The notes under the pieces were generated by a model. It was not told the DNA's origin. It saw only the letters and a list, made by a program, of their open reading frames with translations, and did not search any database. Source: Actinomycetes bacterium (GTDB lineage Bacteria; Actinomycetota; Actinomycetes; Mycobacteriales; Mycobacteriaceae). From it: a stretch of DNA of 64,000 bases. Every line of letters begins with the position of its first letter. Position 1 is the stretch's first letter. The stretch is taken from positions 1-64,000 of the forward strand of contig JAEZZR010000001.1 in assembly GCA_023418505.1 (NCBI GenBank), in the 5' to 3' direction. Of this stretch, positions 16,740-24,232 are shown piece after piece. The translations under genes and the position numbers were made by a program.

Positions 16740-18929
16740 CTATCTCCGCTTGGGCTTCCGCTTGGGACGGCGCTTGTCCGAAAGGTTCGACGGATTCGTT
16801 GGATTGCCCAAGTAGACGCGGTGCTCTTCATCAACCTCGCTGGTGAAATACTCTTTTTCTTCGGTGGTCATACCTCGGTTCAGCTGAGCGAGCATTTCGT
16901 TGTAGGCGGCGAGTTCTTCATCGTCAGTGCGGTCAGCCACGCGGTCGTACCGGGCGGCGTCCTTTTCATCAGACTTCCGCCACTGAGCGAACAACGCAAT
17001 TGTCACGATGAACAGTGGAATTTCGCCCACCGCCCACGCGATCATGCCCCCAATATTCTGATCCTCCAGAAGGTTCACATCCCACGGCAAGCCCAGCGAA
17101 GAATAATAGCTCTCTGCCATCACTTGCTGAGTTTGCATCAAGGTCACACCGAACCACGCGTGGAACGGCATCGACACCATCAACGCCGTAAGCTTCACCG
17201 CCGGCGAGATCTGCTGTGGCGCCGCATCCACGCCAATAATCACCCAGTAGAAGATGTATCCCGAAATCAGGAAGTGGATATTCATAAAGAGGTGGCCAGC
17301 GTGCTCGTTTGCTAGGAAGTCATAGAGTGGCGTCATGTAAAGCACATAGAAGCCAGCGACGAATTGCACTGTGGCAATAATCGGATTCGTTAAAAATCGC
17401 GATACCGGATTATTGATGAACGCCACCAGCCATTCGCGGATCCCAGGTAGTCCCTTCTTGCCTGCCGGCTTCAAGGCGCGCAAAGCCAAGGTCACCGGAC
17501 CGCCAAGCGCCAGCATGACCGGAATTGCCATTGAATACAGCATGTGTGCCAGCATGTGCACCGAAAACAGCGCGGGCATATATACGCCTAAGGCACTGGA
17601 ACTGGTAAATAGCAACGTGGCACAGCCGGCAAGCCACCACAAAGTATTCTGCAGCGGCCACTGCCCACCGCGCTTCTTCAACAAGTGCAACCAGTACAGA
17701 TATATAGAAGCAGCAATGATCGCGGCGGAGCCGAAGAAGATATCGAATCGGAAGGTGGTAAACATCGCTTCCCATCCGAATGGAATATCCAGGTCGTACC
17801 CCAACTTCACCTGCATCTGAGAAATTGATGGCAGCCCTTCGTCACCACCAACCTGATCGGCAAAATTTGGAGGTGGTGGCGTGCGCCCCAGCGCCACACC
17901 AACGCCCACGGCCAAAGCCATGACAACTACTTCAACAATTGCCAAACGCACGAACGGCTTGCCGTAGGGATCCTTTTCCATTTTTGGAATCGTCACAGCG
18001 CGGTGCAGGTATCCGAACAATCCAAGCAAAATGATTAAAACGGCTTTCGCCACCACCATGATGCCGTAATTCGAGGTAGTCAGATCCGCCCAAGAAAGGT
18101 TGATTGCAGCATTGATAATGCCCGAGATCGACATCGCGATGAAGGCAACCAATGCCACGAAGCTGTAGCGTCGAGTGACTTCCACCATGAACAAACCACG
18201 ACGGCGGGCATGGCCAATCAACGCCATCAAGCCGCCAACCCAGAACACGGTGAAGGTCAGGTGCCAGATATAGGAGTTCGTACCGTAGTCGTGCGCACCG
18301 CCGGTGGCATTATGGCTCACCACTGCGAGCGGCATCATTGACACCAAACTGACCGCAAAAAAGACCGGCTGCCAGATCCATTTGCGCGTAAGAGCAGAGC
18401 CAATTGCCACACCCAAAGCGAAGATCGCAACCCACTGCCAGGCAACAGCCTCAGAAACTTGCTCTAAAGCCACCGACCACATTTCTGGCTGGAGGGTGGT
18501 TGATAATGGTTGGCCCGAAACGTCGGAAAGCACTAGTGGAATCTGTAATAAAGCAATCAGACCCCACGAAAGAATAGCGAACGTACCAATCCGCGACGCC
18601 GTAAAACCATCAAGATCCAACGTGCCGTCGTCGCGCTTGCGAGTTCCAAACGCGGCCAACATGAACGAGCCCACAGCAAGAGCAGCGAGCATCTCACCGC
18701 CTGCCTTAGCGAGAGGAAAGCCCACCGTCGTAGCAATACCTGGATCCGGAATGCCAAGCGCACTGCGCGAATCCATATTGAAATACAGCGAAAGGCCGCC
18801 AGCCAACGCACCGGCGACCACCACAAAAAGGGCATACCACGTCGCCGAACCTCGAACACGTTTCTTTGGCGACGCCGATCCGGACGTCGTCTTAGTAGCT
18901 ACCGACGACGAGTCACTCATGGCAGTCAT
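16740..18929 (-). CDS. CopD–CtaG fusion: copper transport / cytochrome c oxidase assembly membrane protein
   Basis: A 729-residue polytopic membrane protein. After a Ser/Thr-rich cytoplasmic leader (1–28) the N-terminal half carries eight or so hydrophobic segments with the CopD pattern (WHLTFTVFWVGGLMALIGH near 230–250), and the C-terminal half (about 380–660) has the caa3-type CtaG domain with several membrane His and Met residues (FSVHMLAHMLYSMAIPVML) that would handle copper for oxidase maturation. The tail is basic (KRRPKRKPKRR). Transcribed alone between the broken ssb and tRNA-Arg. Two ATG starts, 18929 and 18920, are equally plausible. Confidence 0.88.
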   Translation of the reverse strand: MTAMSDSSSVATKTTSGSASPKKRVRGSATWYALFVVVAGALAGGLSLYFNMDSRSALGIPDPGIATTVGFPLAKAGGEMLAALAVGSFMLAAFGTRKRDDGTLDLDGFTASRIGTFAILSWGLIALLQIPLVLSDVSGQPLSTTLQPEMWSVALEQVSEAVAWQWVAIFALGVAIGSALTRKWIWQPVFFAVSLVSMMPLAVVSHNATGGAHDYGTNSYIWHLTFTVFWVGGLMALIGHARRRGLFMVEVTRRYSFVALVAFIAMSISGIINAAINLSWADLTTSNYGIMVVAKAVLIILLGLFGYLHRAVTIPKMEKDPYGKPFVRLAIVEVVVMALAVGVGVALGRTPPPPNFADQVGGDEGLPSISQMQVKLGYDLDIPFGWEAMFTTFRFDIFFGSAAIIAASIYLYWLHLLKKRGGQWPLQNTLWWLAGCATLLFTSSSALGVYMPALFSVHMLAHMLYSMAIPVMLALGGPVTLALRALKPAGKKGLPGIREWLVAFINNPVSRFLTNPIIATVQFVAGFYVLYMTPLYDFLANEHAGHLFMNIHFLISGYIFYWVIIGVDAAPQQISPAVKLTALMVSMPFHAWFGVTLMQTQQVMAESYYSSLGLPWDVNLLEDQNIGGMIAWAVGEIPLFIVTIALFAQWRKSDEKDAARYDRVADRTDDEELAAYNEMLAQLNRGMTTEEKEYFTSEVDEEHRVYLGNPTNPSNLSDKRRPKRKPKRR

Positions 18930-19022
18930 GCATCCAGCCTAGCCCCGAGGTTGAACCACCTTAAAGTTAGTAGGCATTTAGATCATTTCGCTCTGAGGCG
19001 CTAACATATAGCACGCACAAAG

Positions 19023-19095
19023 GCCTCCTTAGCTCAGTGGATAGAGCAGTCGGCTTCTACCCGATTGGTCGAGGGTTCGAATCCTTCAGGGGGCG
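19023..19095 (+). tRNA. tRNA-Arg (anticodon TCT)
   Basis: Cloverleaf with acceptor GCCTCCT/AGGGGGC (one G·U), D-stem GCTC/GAGC, anticodon stem GTCGG/CCGAT around CTTCTAC, and T-loop TTCGAAT. Anticodon TCT reads the rare AGA/AGG arginine codons. It borders the accessory islet downstream. Confidence 0.94.
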
Positions 19096-19142
19096 CTTTC
19101 CTACCCCCGTTTTGACCATGCGTTTTAGCAGTTCGAAGGGGT

Positions 19143-19164
19143 GGGGGTGAAGAAAATTACCCCC
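19143..19164 (+). terminator. Stem-loop downstream of tRNA-Arg
   Basis: GGGGGTGA/TTACCCCC forms an 8-bp stem (one G·U) with loop AGAAAA, 47 nt after the tRNA. Confidence 0.6.
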
Positions 19165-19278
19165 GCTAGTGTTGCCTAATATTGCGAAAAGTTGGAACAA
19201 ATGTCGTGGAAATGCAGCGGAAATGTAGTCAAATTTCGGCTGAATTCATAGACTAAGCAGTCTATGAATAATCTGCTG

Positions 19279-19304
19279 TGGCAGGCATGAGAAGAAGCCT
19301 GCCA
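19279..19304. other. 8-bp hairpin at the left edge of the islet
   Basis: TGGCAGGC/GCCTGCCA with a 10-nt loop. It is one of several inverted repeats around 19.28–19.37 kb; the 277-nt gap 19,096–19,372 otherwise shows no gene. Confidence 0.55.
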
Positions 19305-19331
19305 CCATAAATAGGTGTGGGGTTCGTACCG

Positions 19332-19365
19332 TGGTGGGGACTCGCACCCCACAAAATGTGACTAC
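19332..19365 (-). terminator. Hairpin ending the minus-strand remnant; near-copy of 20,374–20,407
   Basis: The minus-strand sequence contains GTGGGG(TGCGAGT)CCCCAC, a stem-loop just after the stop codon at 19373. Of its 34 nt, 26 match the plus-strand sequence following the immunity-like gene at the other side of the islet, so the two sites form an inverted pair about 1 kb apart. Confidence 0.55.
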
Positions 19366-19372
19366 TCCACGG

Positions 19373-19739
19373 TTATTGCAACTTCTCGATCGCAGCTCTG
19401 ACCTCAGGTGCTACATCATTGACATTCGCAGCTTCGAATTCAATCAACGGATCACCAAAACGCTGACGAATACGCGCGAAGGCTGCAGGGACACTTAAGC
19501 TCTCATGAGCGCAGTCAATAATGAAATCCTGCATCTGGTGACCTGGAGGCTGAGCGTGGTAAGGCTCCCGCGAAGTTGGCTGGGTTTTCGCGGAAGCGGT
19601 CGAAGACAACCCGAAAGTCCACGGTGTCCGGGGCGAACCCAACAGGAGACAGGGATAACTGTATTCGTTGTGTGCACACTGGGGGGTTGCGCAAAATGGT
19701 ATAGGATGCAAAAAGGGCTGCGGGGGCAGTATTTGCCAT
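19373..19739 (-). pseudogene. Frameshifted remnant of an unrecognised gene
   Basis: Two minus-strand frames each show coding-like segments with GC-rich third positions: about 19,660–19,515 reads PVGFAPDTVDFRVVFDRFRE and beyond, ending at a TGA at 19515, while a different frame picks up near 19,530 and reads QDFIIDCAHESLSVPAAFAR onward to the stop at 19373. The simplest view is one ancestral gene broken by a frameshift near 19,530. No domain is recognisable. An intact alternative is a short gene from ATG at about 19,534 (53 codons) without a good ribosome site. Confidence 0.4.
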
Positions 19740-19845
19740 TTAGGGATCACGCCCGCGATTTATTCAACTAGGTTTTGATCAGATAGCAAAAACCTCTGTT
19801 TGGAGAGGTAGCAAATCAAGAGATAGCCCGTTGCGGTGAAGCCAA

Positions 19846-20100
19846 GTGGAAAAAGCTCTGCTCGAGCAGACTGGGTATGGAGATTACGGATTTATTCGGA
19901 GTACGCCAGTCTATCGGCATGCGCATATTTTGGCCTGGGAGCGGACTCAAGATTGTATAGTTATCAATGACCCGCAGACCGGAATTAGCGGTGGCACAAC
20001 TTTGTTGGAGAATTCATCTGCAGGTTCTTTCATGTGGGTGATCTTGTCTAAGTTCAGACCTAGTCCAGCAGTTAGGAATATTGTGAGAGGCGAGCCATGA
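19846..20100 (+). CDS. Probable C-terminal remnant of a papain-fold (glutamine-deamidase-like) toxin
   Basis: 84 residues from a GTG start. The segment YRHAHILAWERTQDCIVIN followed by DPQTG (about residues 23–46) matches the late part of papain-fold polymorphic toxins, where a histidine and the aspartate of D-x-Q are the second and third catalytic residues. The catalytic Cys that should precede them is not in this open frame. Reading the same frame upstream gives sequence resembling the missing middle (RFIQLGFDQIAKTSVW at about 19,756–19,803) but with stops at 19702, 19741 and 19837, so the toxin looks decayed. Its stop overlaps the next gene by ATGA, the usual toxin–immunity junction. Family call is inferred from motif reading only. 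Confidence 0.5.
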   Translation: MEKALLEQTGYGDYGFIRSTPVYRHAHILAWERTQDCIVINDPQTGISGGTTLLENSSAGSFMWVILSKFRPSPAVRNIVRGEP

Positions 20101-20375
20101 TTTCGGTGCAAGAGGCTTATAAAAGGGCGGTTGAATTTGACGCCCAGCGTACCGCGGTCGGTGTGTCTAATATTTGCGGATATACGGATGACTGGGTTGT
20201 TTTCGAGCCTGTTGATCCTGAGCATGAAGGCTGCCCTGGCTATGTGGTAAACCGTAAGACCGGGGAAGTTGAGCTGAATTGCGCCATGAATCGTAAGTGG
20301 ATTTCTCCGATTATTAAGTCGCCCGAATTCTCAGCGGTAGATCTTTCTACTGGAGCCAAAATAGCCGTGGAGTAG
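20097..20375 (+). CDS. Candidate Imm35/YrhB-like immunity protein
   Basis: A 92-residue acidic cytoplasmic protein with no signal or membrane segment. The layout SVQEAYKRAVEF at the N-terminus, then DDWVVFEPVD (about 40–49) and PGYVVNRKTGEVEL (about 55–68) resembles the Imm35/YrhB family, in which a short helix is followed by a sheet with a conserved Trp and a V-[DN]-[KR]-x-TGE turn; members sit beside papain-like toxins. It overlaps the toxin remnant by 4 nt. The frame is intact while the toxin is broken, which suggests it is kept as an orphan immunity gene against relatives' toxins. It could also be an unrelated small protein. Confidence 0.55.
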   Translation: MISVQEAYKRAVEFDAQRTAVGVSNICGYTDDWVVFEPVDPEHEGCPGYVVNRKTGEVELNCAMNRKWISPIIKSPEFSAVDLSTGAKIAVE

Positions 20376-20383
20376 TCACGATT

Positions 20384-20404
20384 ATGGGGGTGCGAGTCTC
20401 CACC
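20384..20404 (+). terminator. Imperfect hairpin after the immunity-like gene
   Basis: TGGGGG-TGCGAG-TCTCCA-like stem starting 9 nt after the stop codon, related to the inverted copy at 19,332–19,365. Confidence 0.45.
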
Positions 20405-20406
20405 AT

Positions 20407-20504
20407 CTCGAGTTAAGTGCCAAAGGGCAATGCAGTGCGGCGCGCTAACAGGCGCGCGCTAAGCTACTGCGACTGATTTTGTTATTTGGCACTAGTCACT
20501 CGAG
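20407..20504. repeat. 98-nt imperfect palindrome (MITE-like or structured RNA)
   Basis: The left arm CTCGAGT-TA-AGTGCCAAA (20,407–20,424) is mirrored by TTTGGCACT-AGTC-ACTCGAG (20,485–20,504), and the interior contains a second stem GCGCGC-TAACAG-GCGCGC (20,440–20,457). No open frame lies inside. It closes the accessory islet on its right side, 97 nt before the TetR stop codon. Confidence 0.6.
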
Positions 20505-20600
20505 CAGGCCACGCAACCGACCCCTCGGTGCTCCCCCACCCTTATACGCGAATAAAAGCCCCAAGCCTTATGCCCTTCCCCCACTCCCTAAAGCCTCCTC

Positions 20601-21194
20601 TCACGGCCGCAGATAGCGATCCACCACATCGACGATGATTTCCATCGTCTCTTCCGCATTATTGCCATCGGCTTCTACCCCGGAGAACAACAACGCCGAA
20701 CCTTGCATCAACCGAAACACCCGATTAGCCAGCGCCCGCGGATCGCCGCTACGGATTGAGCCATCCTCTTGACCATGGACAATGCCCGGCAGGATGAAGT
20801 CATCCACAATCAACTGCTGTTCCGGATCTTTCGCTTGTGTTACCAGGTGCAAAATCCGATCCGGATCTGATTCCACAATTTTCTGGAAGAACTCCGAAGC
20901 CACAATCCCCGATACCGCAATCTTGAATCGCGCCAAGATACGTTGCCGTGAATTACCAGGCATCGAGGTCAGACCACCTAAAATGCTCAAGGTTTCTCGA
21001 TGGATCACCGCCGTGGTCAACGCATCGATATCTGTATAACGCCGATATACCGTCGGCCGCGAAACGCCTGCATTGCGCGCAATTTCTGCAATTGAGCTAT
21101 TGCGCATCCCTACTGCCATGATCGATTGTCGTGCGGCTTGGAGAATATCCCGATCCACTTCCGATGGATTTCTCTGTTGCGCCCGTTGCACCAC
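20601..21194 (-). CDS. TetR-family transcriptional regulator
   Basis: 197 residues with an N-terminal TetR helix-turn-helix (about 18–62: ILQAARQSIMAVGMRNSSIA, EIARNAGVSRPTVYRRY) and a helical ligand domain with the later signature ANRVFRLMQGSALL. It is divergent from orn with a 105-bp gap that would hold its operator. Ligand and target are not readable. The islet on its 3' side does not appear to be related. Confidence 0.85.
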   Translation of the reverse strand: MVQRAQQRNPSEVDRDILQAARQSIMAVGMRNSSIAEIARNAGVSRPTVYRRYTDIDALTTAVIHRETLSILGGLTSMPGNSRQRILARFKIAVSGIVASEFFQKIVESDPDRILHLVTQAKDPEQQLIVDDFILPGIVHGQEDGSIRSGDPRALANRVFRLMQGSALLFSGVEADGNNAEETMEIIVDVVDRYLRP

Positions 21195-21299
21195 GCCTGC
21201 TCCCTTTTACTTCTCGGTACGCTTTAAAATTAACACGATTAGGGCAGCCCCCTGAGAACCCAGTACAACCAGTAAAAACTACCTATTATTGGAGGATCC

Positions 21300-21950
21300 A
21301 TGTCCCAGCCACAGACCAACACCACTTCGGATCCGCACGATCGGATCGTGTGGATCGATTGCGAAATGACTGGCCTGGATCCACGCCAGCACACACTGGT
21401 AGAAATTGCAGTTCACATCACTGATGCGCAGTTAAATGTGCTTGACGACGGTTTGGATCTGGTGATTCACGCCACTGATAGCCAATTGGCGGCGATGGAT
21501 GATTACGTCACGCAGATGCACGCCAGCTCTGGTCTTACCGAGGAAATTAAAGCATCGAGTATCACGATTAAAGAGGCCGAACAACAGGTGCTTAATCATA
21601 TTCGCTCTTTTGTTGCCGAGCCTCGAACCGCACCTTTAGCTGGTAATTCCATTGCTTCTGATCGCGCGTTTCTCAAAGAATATATGCCTGAGCTAGATGC
21701 GTTTTTGCACTACCGCATGCTGGATGTCTCTACGTTGAAAGAGCTTTCTCGACGCTGGTATCCCGAGGTCTATTCCCATCAGCCAGAAAAGGGAATGTCC
21801 CACCGTGCACTAGCAGATATTAAGGAATCCATTCGAGAATTGGTCTACTACCGTCAAGCGATGATGCTGCCAGCTGAAAGCATCACGAAAGAATCGGTAC
21901 GTCAAGCTGCCGACGAAGCCAGCACCCTCGTACCTATTTCACACAGCTAG
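21300..21950 (+). CDS. orn: Oligoribonuclease
   Basis: DEDDh 3'-5' exoribonuclease that degrades 2–5-nt RNA and pGpG-type dinucleotides. The 216-residue protein has ExoI motif IVWIDCEMTGLD (about 14–25, D19 and E21), ExoII around NSIASDRAFL and ExoIII SHRALADIKESI with the catalytic His and Asp. GGAGGATCC directly precedes ATG, a strong ribosome site. Transcribed alone, followed by tRNA-His. Confidence 0.95.
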   Translation: MSQPQTNTTSDPHDRIVWIDCEMTGLDPRQHTLVEIAVHITDAQLNVLDDGLDLVIHATDSQLAAMDDYVTQMHASSGLTEEIKASSITIKEAEQQVLNHIRSFVAEPRTAPLAGNSIASDRAFLKEYMPELDAFLHYRMLDVSTLKELSRRWYPEVYSHQPEKGMSHRALADIKESIRELVYYRQAMMLPAESITKESVRQAADEASTLVPISHS

Positions 21951-22068
21951 CCACCACCCCACCAGGTCTTAAAAACCCAGCTCATCCCGCAATTTTTGGT
22001 TTTAAGCTATCTGATATAAGATATATCCCGCTGCACGGCGTTTATACTTAAATGCCTTAGCTAGCAAT

Positions 22069-22142
22069 GGTGACCGTAGTTCAGTTGGTAGAGCACCAGG
22101 TTGTGATCCTGGGTGTCGCGGGTTCGAGTCCCGTCGGTCACC
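22069..22142 (+). tRNA. tRNA-His (anticodon GTG)
   Basis: Acceptor GTGACCG/CGGTCAC with an extra encoded G at position −1 (22069) facing C73 (22142), the histidine identity pair. Anticodon stem CCAGG/CCTGG around TTGTGAT gives anticodon GTG; T-loop TTCGAGT. Confidence 0.96.
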
Positions 22143-22152
22143 CCAAAACTTT

Positions 22153-22198
22153 AAACCCGGAAATCTTGAAGGCAATTGCTGGAAAGATTTCCGGGTTT
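22153..22198 (+). terminator. Strong stem-loop after tRNA-His
   Basis: A 15-bp perfect stem beginning AAACCCGGAAATCTT (22,153–22,167, mirrored at 22,184–22,198) with a 16-nt loop. It separates the tRNA from the convergent ABC transporter gene. Confidence 0.85.
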
Positions 22199-22223
22199 AG
22201 TCATTCCCGTACTGTGCAGCCAC

Positions 22224-23009
22224 CTACTGCAGCTTGCCGTCAACAAGCTTTAGAATTCGGTTCGCGTTTTGTAGCTGCTTGTCATCGTGGGTGACATACA
22301 GCGTGGCAGTGTTGGATGCCCGCGTCGCTTCGAAAATCAGATCGGTGACTTGCGCAGCGGTTTCTTGATCTAATGCGGCGGTTGGTTCGTCGACAAGCAA
22401 AATCTGAGGCTGGTTCATCAGTGCCCGCGCCAAGTTCACGCGCGCCTGCTGCCCACCGGAAAGATGAGCCGGACGACGCTTCGCGTAATCGGCGAGCCCC
22501 ACTTGCTCCAACAGTTCCGCGGCACGTTGCTTGGCTTCCTTGCGGCCTGAGCCTTCCCAACCCCATATGCGCTGTAAACGGCGCATTACTAGGAGGTTTT
22601 CTTCGACCGTCAAGGCCGGTAGCAAGTTTGGCTGCTGGAATACCATCCCGATGTGCTTACGACGCAACTGCGCAGCCTTCCGGCCAGTGGCCTGCAACGT
22701 TACGGCAGATTCAATATCGCCTGGCGTGGTTAAAATCTGCGCAGTTCCAGTGGTGGGCTGCTGCAAGCAACCGGCAATCGCCAGCAAGGTGGATTTACCC
22801 GAACCCGATGGGCCGGTAAGTCCGACGACCTCGCCTGCAGCGACCTGGAAAGAGATATTGCTCAAGATCTGGCGTTCGGTATCACCATCGGTAACGGTTA
22901 AGCCAATGTTGTCGAAGCCAAGTGCGGTGTTCTCGCGCAAACCCTGGTCGAAGTTCGAACCTGCCGGTGCAGTTGCTTGCGCTGGAGTGGTGAAAAGTTG
23001 GGTAGTCAT
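22224..23009 (-). CDS. ABC transporter ATP-binding protein, HrtA-like (MacB/LolD type)
   Basis: 261-residue ATPase of an exporter in the MacB/LolD class. Walker A GPSGSGKST (about 68–76), Q-loop VFQQPN, signature LSGGQQARVNLARALM and Walker B ILLVDEPTAALD are all present; the H-loop is in YVTHDD. ATG at 23009 follows TAGGAG by 6 nt; the longer open frame into the intergenic gap is not coding. It follows the permease gene on the same strand after 70 nt that contain three imperfect TGGTACTCGGAA-like repeats. Pairing with an FtsX-like permease and a divergent two-component system is the HrtBA/ChrSA haem-export layout of corynebacteria; substrate is inferred. Confidence 0.88.
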   Translation of the reverse strand: MTTQLFTTPAQATAPAGSNFDQGLRENTALGFDNIGLTVTDGDTERQILSNISFQVAAGEVVGLTGPSGSGKSTLLAIAGCLQQPTTGTAQILTTPGDIESAVTLQATGRKAAQLRRKHIGMVFQQPNLLPALTVEENLLVMRRLQRIWGWEGSGRKEAKQRAAELLEQVGLADYAKRRPAHLSGGQQARVNLARALMNQPQILLVDEPTAALDQETAAQVTDLIFEATRASNTATLYVTHDDKQLQNANRILKLVDGKLQ

Positions 23010-23079
23010 GGTTTCTCCTAAATTGTGGTGCTCGGAATTTTGGTACTCGGAAGTCAGGTACTGGAAATCACAGCGCGAT

Positions 23080-24111
23080 TTAAGCCGCATTCGTCAAGGC
23101 AGTGCGGGGCTGTACCCGCAGGATTGGGATTAGGCTCAACCCCGCGCCGATCACACCTGTGATCGCCAACAGCGCTGCCGGAATGCCTAAGGTCGAGGCA
23201 TCCACCACTACTGGGATCGAATTTTGCGCATCCAGCCACGAACCAGCCGCCGCTACGATCGCAATTCCGCTACCGATCCCCAGCGCGAGTACTACTAGTG
23301 CCTGGCCGAGGGCGTCGGCAAGCAATACTTTGCGGGAGGCTCCCAATGCTGCGCTGATTGCCACTGGACGCATGCGCTGCACGGTCCACACGGTGAAGAA
23401 AGCGCCCACTACCAGCGCGGAAATCACGTAGAGCAGGTAGATCATCGAGTTCAGGCTGAGCTGCTCCCCTTTGTAAGACGCGGAGAGCTCGTAGCGATCA
23501 TCACCACGCAACACGGTGGTACCTGGCACATCTGGTGCTGCTACCTTCGATTCGTCAACGACGATCGCCGAGATCGCGCCACTGCGATTCGCATGCCCCA
23601 CCCACTCCGGGCTGGCGAGCACTACTGGCTGGTGGTCGAGGTACAAGTCCTTTTCTTGTCCCACGACGCGCACCTGGTAACCGCTCAGATCCGCCGGACC
23701 GGTGTGCAACCCAAGCGAGCTTGCGGCGATGACTTGCTCGTTGGAAAGCTGCGGATCTGGCAGGAGCACAACCGGCTGGTCGCCTACCCGTCCGTTGGCG
23801 ATCTCCAAGGTGCGCACGACGTCTTCGTCATTGCCGGAGGCGGTGCCTGCTGCCTGCTGCACCGCCTGCTGTACTTCCTCAACGGTGCTTTCGGAAAGTC
23901 GGGAAGCTACTAACGACGACGAGGCGCCATCCTGCACGATTACAGCATCATCGTCGCCTAAAATGCGATCTAACGCTGATACGGACTGATTGCCCAGCCC
24001 TGCCGCGAGCGATGCGAGGAACGCCACCATCACGGTAATCATCGCGACGGTAACAGTAATTAATGCGGTACGGCCTGGTGCACTGCGGAGTTCTTTCAAT
24101 GACTGGAACAT
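23080..24111 (-). CDS. ABC transporter permease, HrtB-like (FtsX/MacB type)
   Basis: 343 residues with one membrane segment near the N-terminus (about 17–42), a 170-residue extracytoplasmic domain, and three C-terminal segments (about 230–255, 275–300, 312–335), the standard four-helix FtsX/MacB topology. The sequence RPVAISAALGASRKVLLADAL is the FtsX cytoplasmic loop. Start ATG 24111 (MFQSLKELRS) has AGGA 9 nt upstream. It is first in the operon with the ATPase and is read divergently from the kinase gene. HrtB proteins expel haem; other envelope-active compounds are possible. Confidence 0.85.
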   Translation of the reverse strand: MFQSLKELRSAPGRTALITVTVAMITVMVAFLASLAAGLGNQSVSALDRILGDDDAVIVQDGASSSLVASRLSESTVEEVQQAVQQAAGTASGNDEDVVRTLEIANGRVGDQPVVLLPDPQLSNEQVIAASSLGLHTGPADLSGYQVRVVGQEKDLYLDHQPVVLASPEWVGHANRSGAISAIVVDESKVAAPDVPGTTVLRGDDRYELSASYKGEQLSLNSMIYLLYVISALVVGAFFTVWTVQRMRPVAISAALGASRKVLLADALGQALVVLALGIGSGIAIVAAAGSWLDAQNSIPVVVDASTLGIPAALLAITGVIGAGLSLIPILRVQPRTALTNAA

Positions 24112-24161
24112 GCTTCTAATCCTGCCGGCCAGCCCCTGGCAGCACATCGGGCAGGAAGATG

Positions 24162-24180
24162 AACTTTCTTTACAACTTTC
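24162..24180. promoter_or_regulatory. Direct repeat AACTTTC-N5-AACTTTC in the divergent promoter region
   Basis: Two perfect 7-nt copies spaced 12 nt start to start, in the 121-bp gap between the HrtB-like and kinase genes. The position and one-turn spacing fit a response-regulator dimer site. Confidence 0.45.
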
Positions 24181-24199
24181 GGATGATAGGCACTCATCC
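24181..24199. promoter_or_regulatory. Inverted repeat GGATGA-N7-TCATCC
   Basis: A perfect 6-bp palindrome with a 7-nt spacer, directly next to the AACTTTC repeats and 34 nt before the kinase start. A candidate operator for the adjacent regulator. Confidence 0.4.
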
Positions 24200-24232
24200 C
24201 AGAGGATCGCTGCGGGCGATAGGCTAACAACC

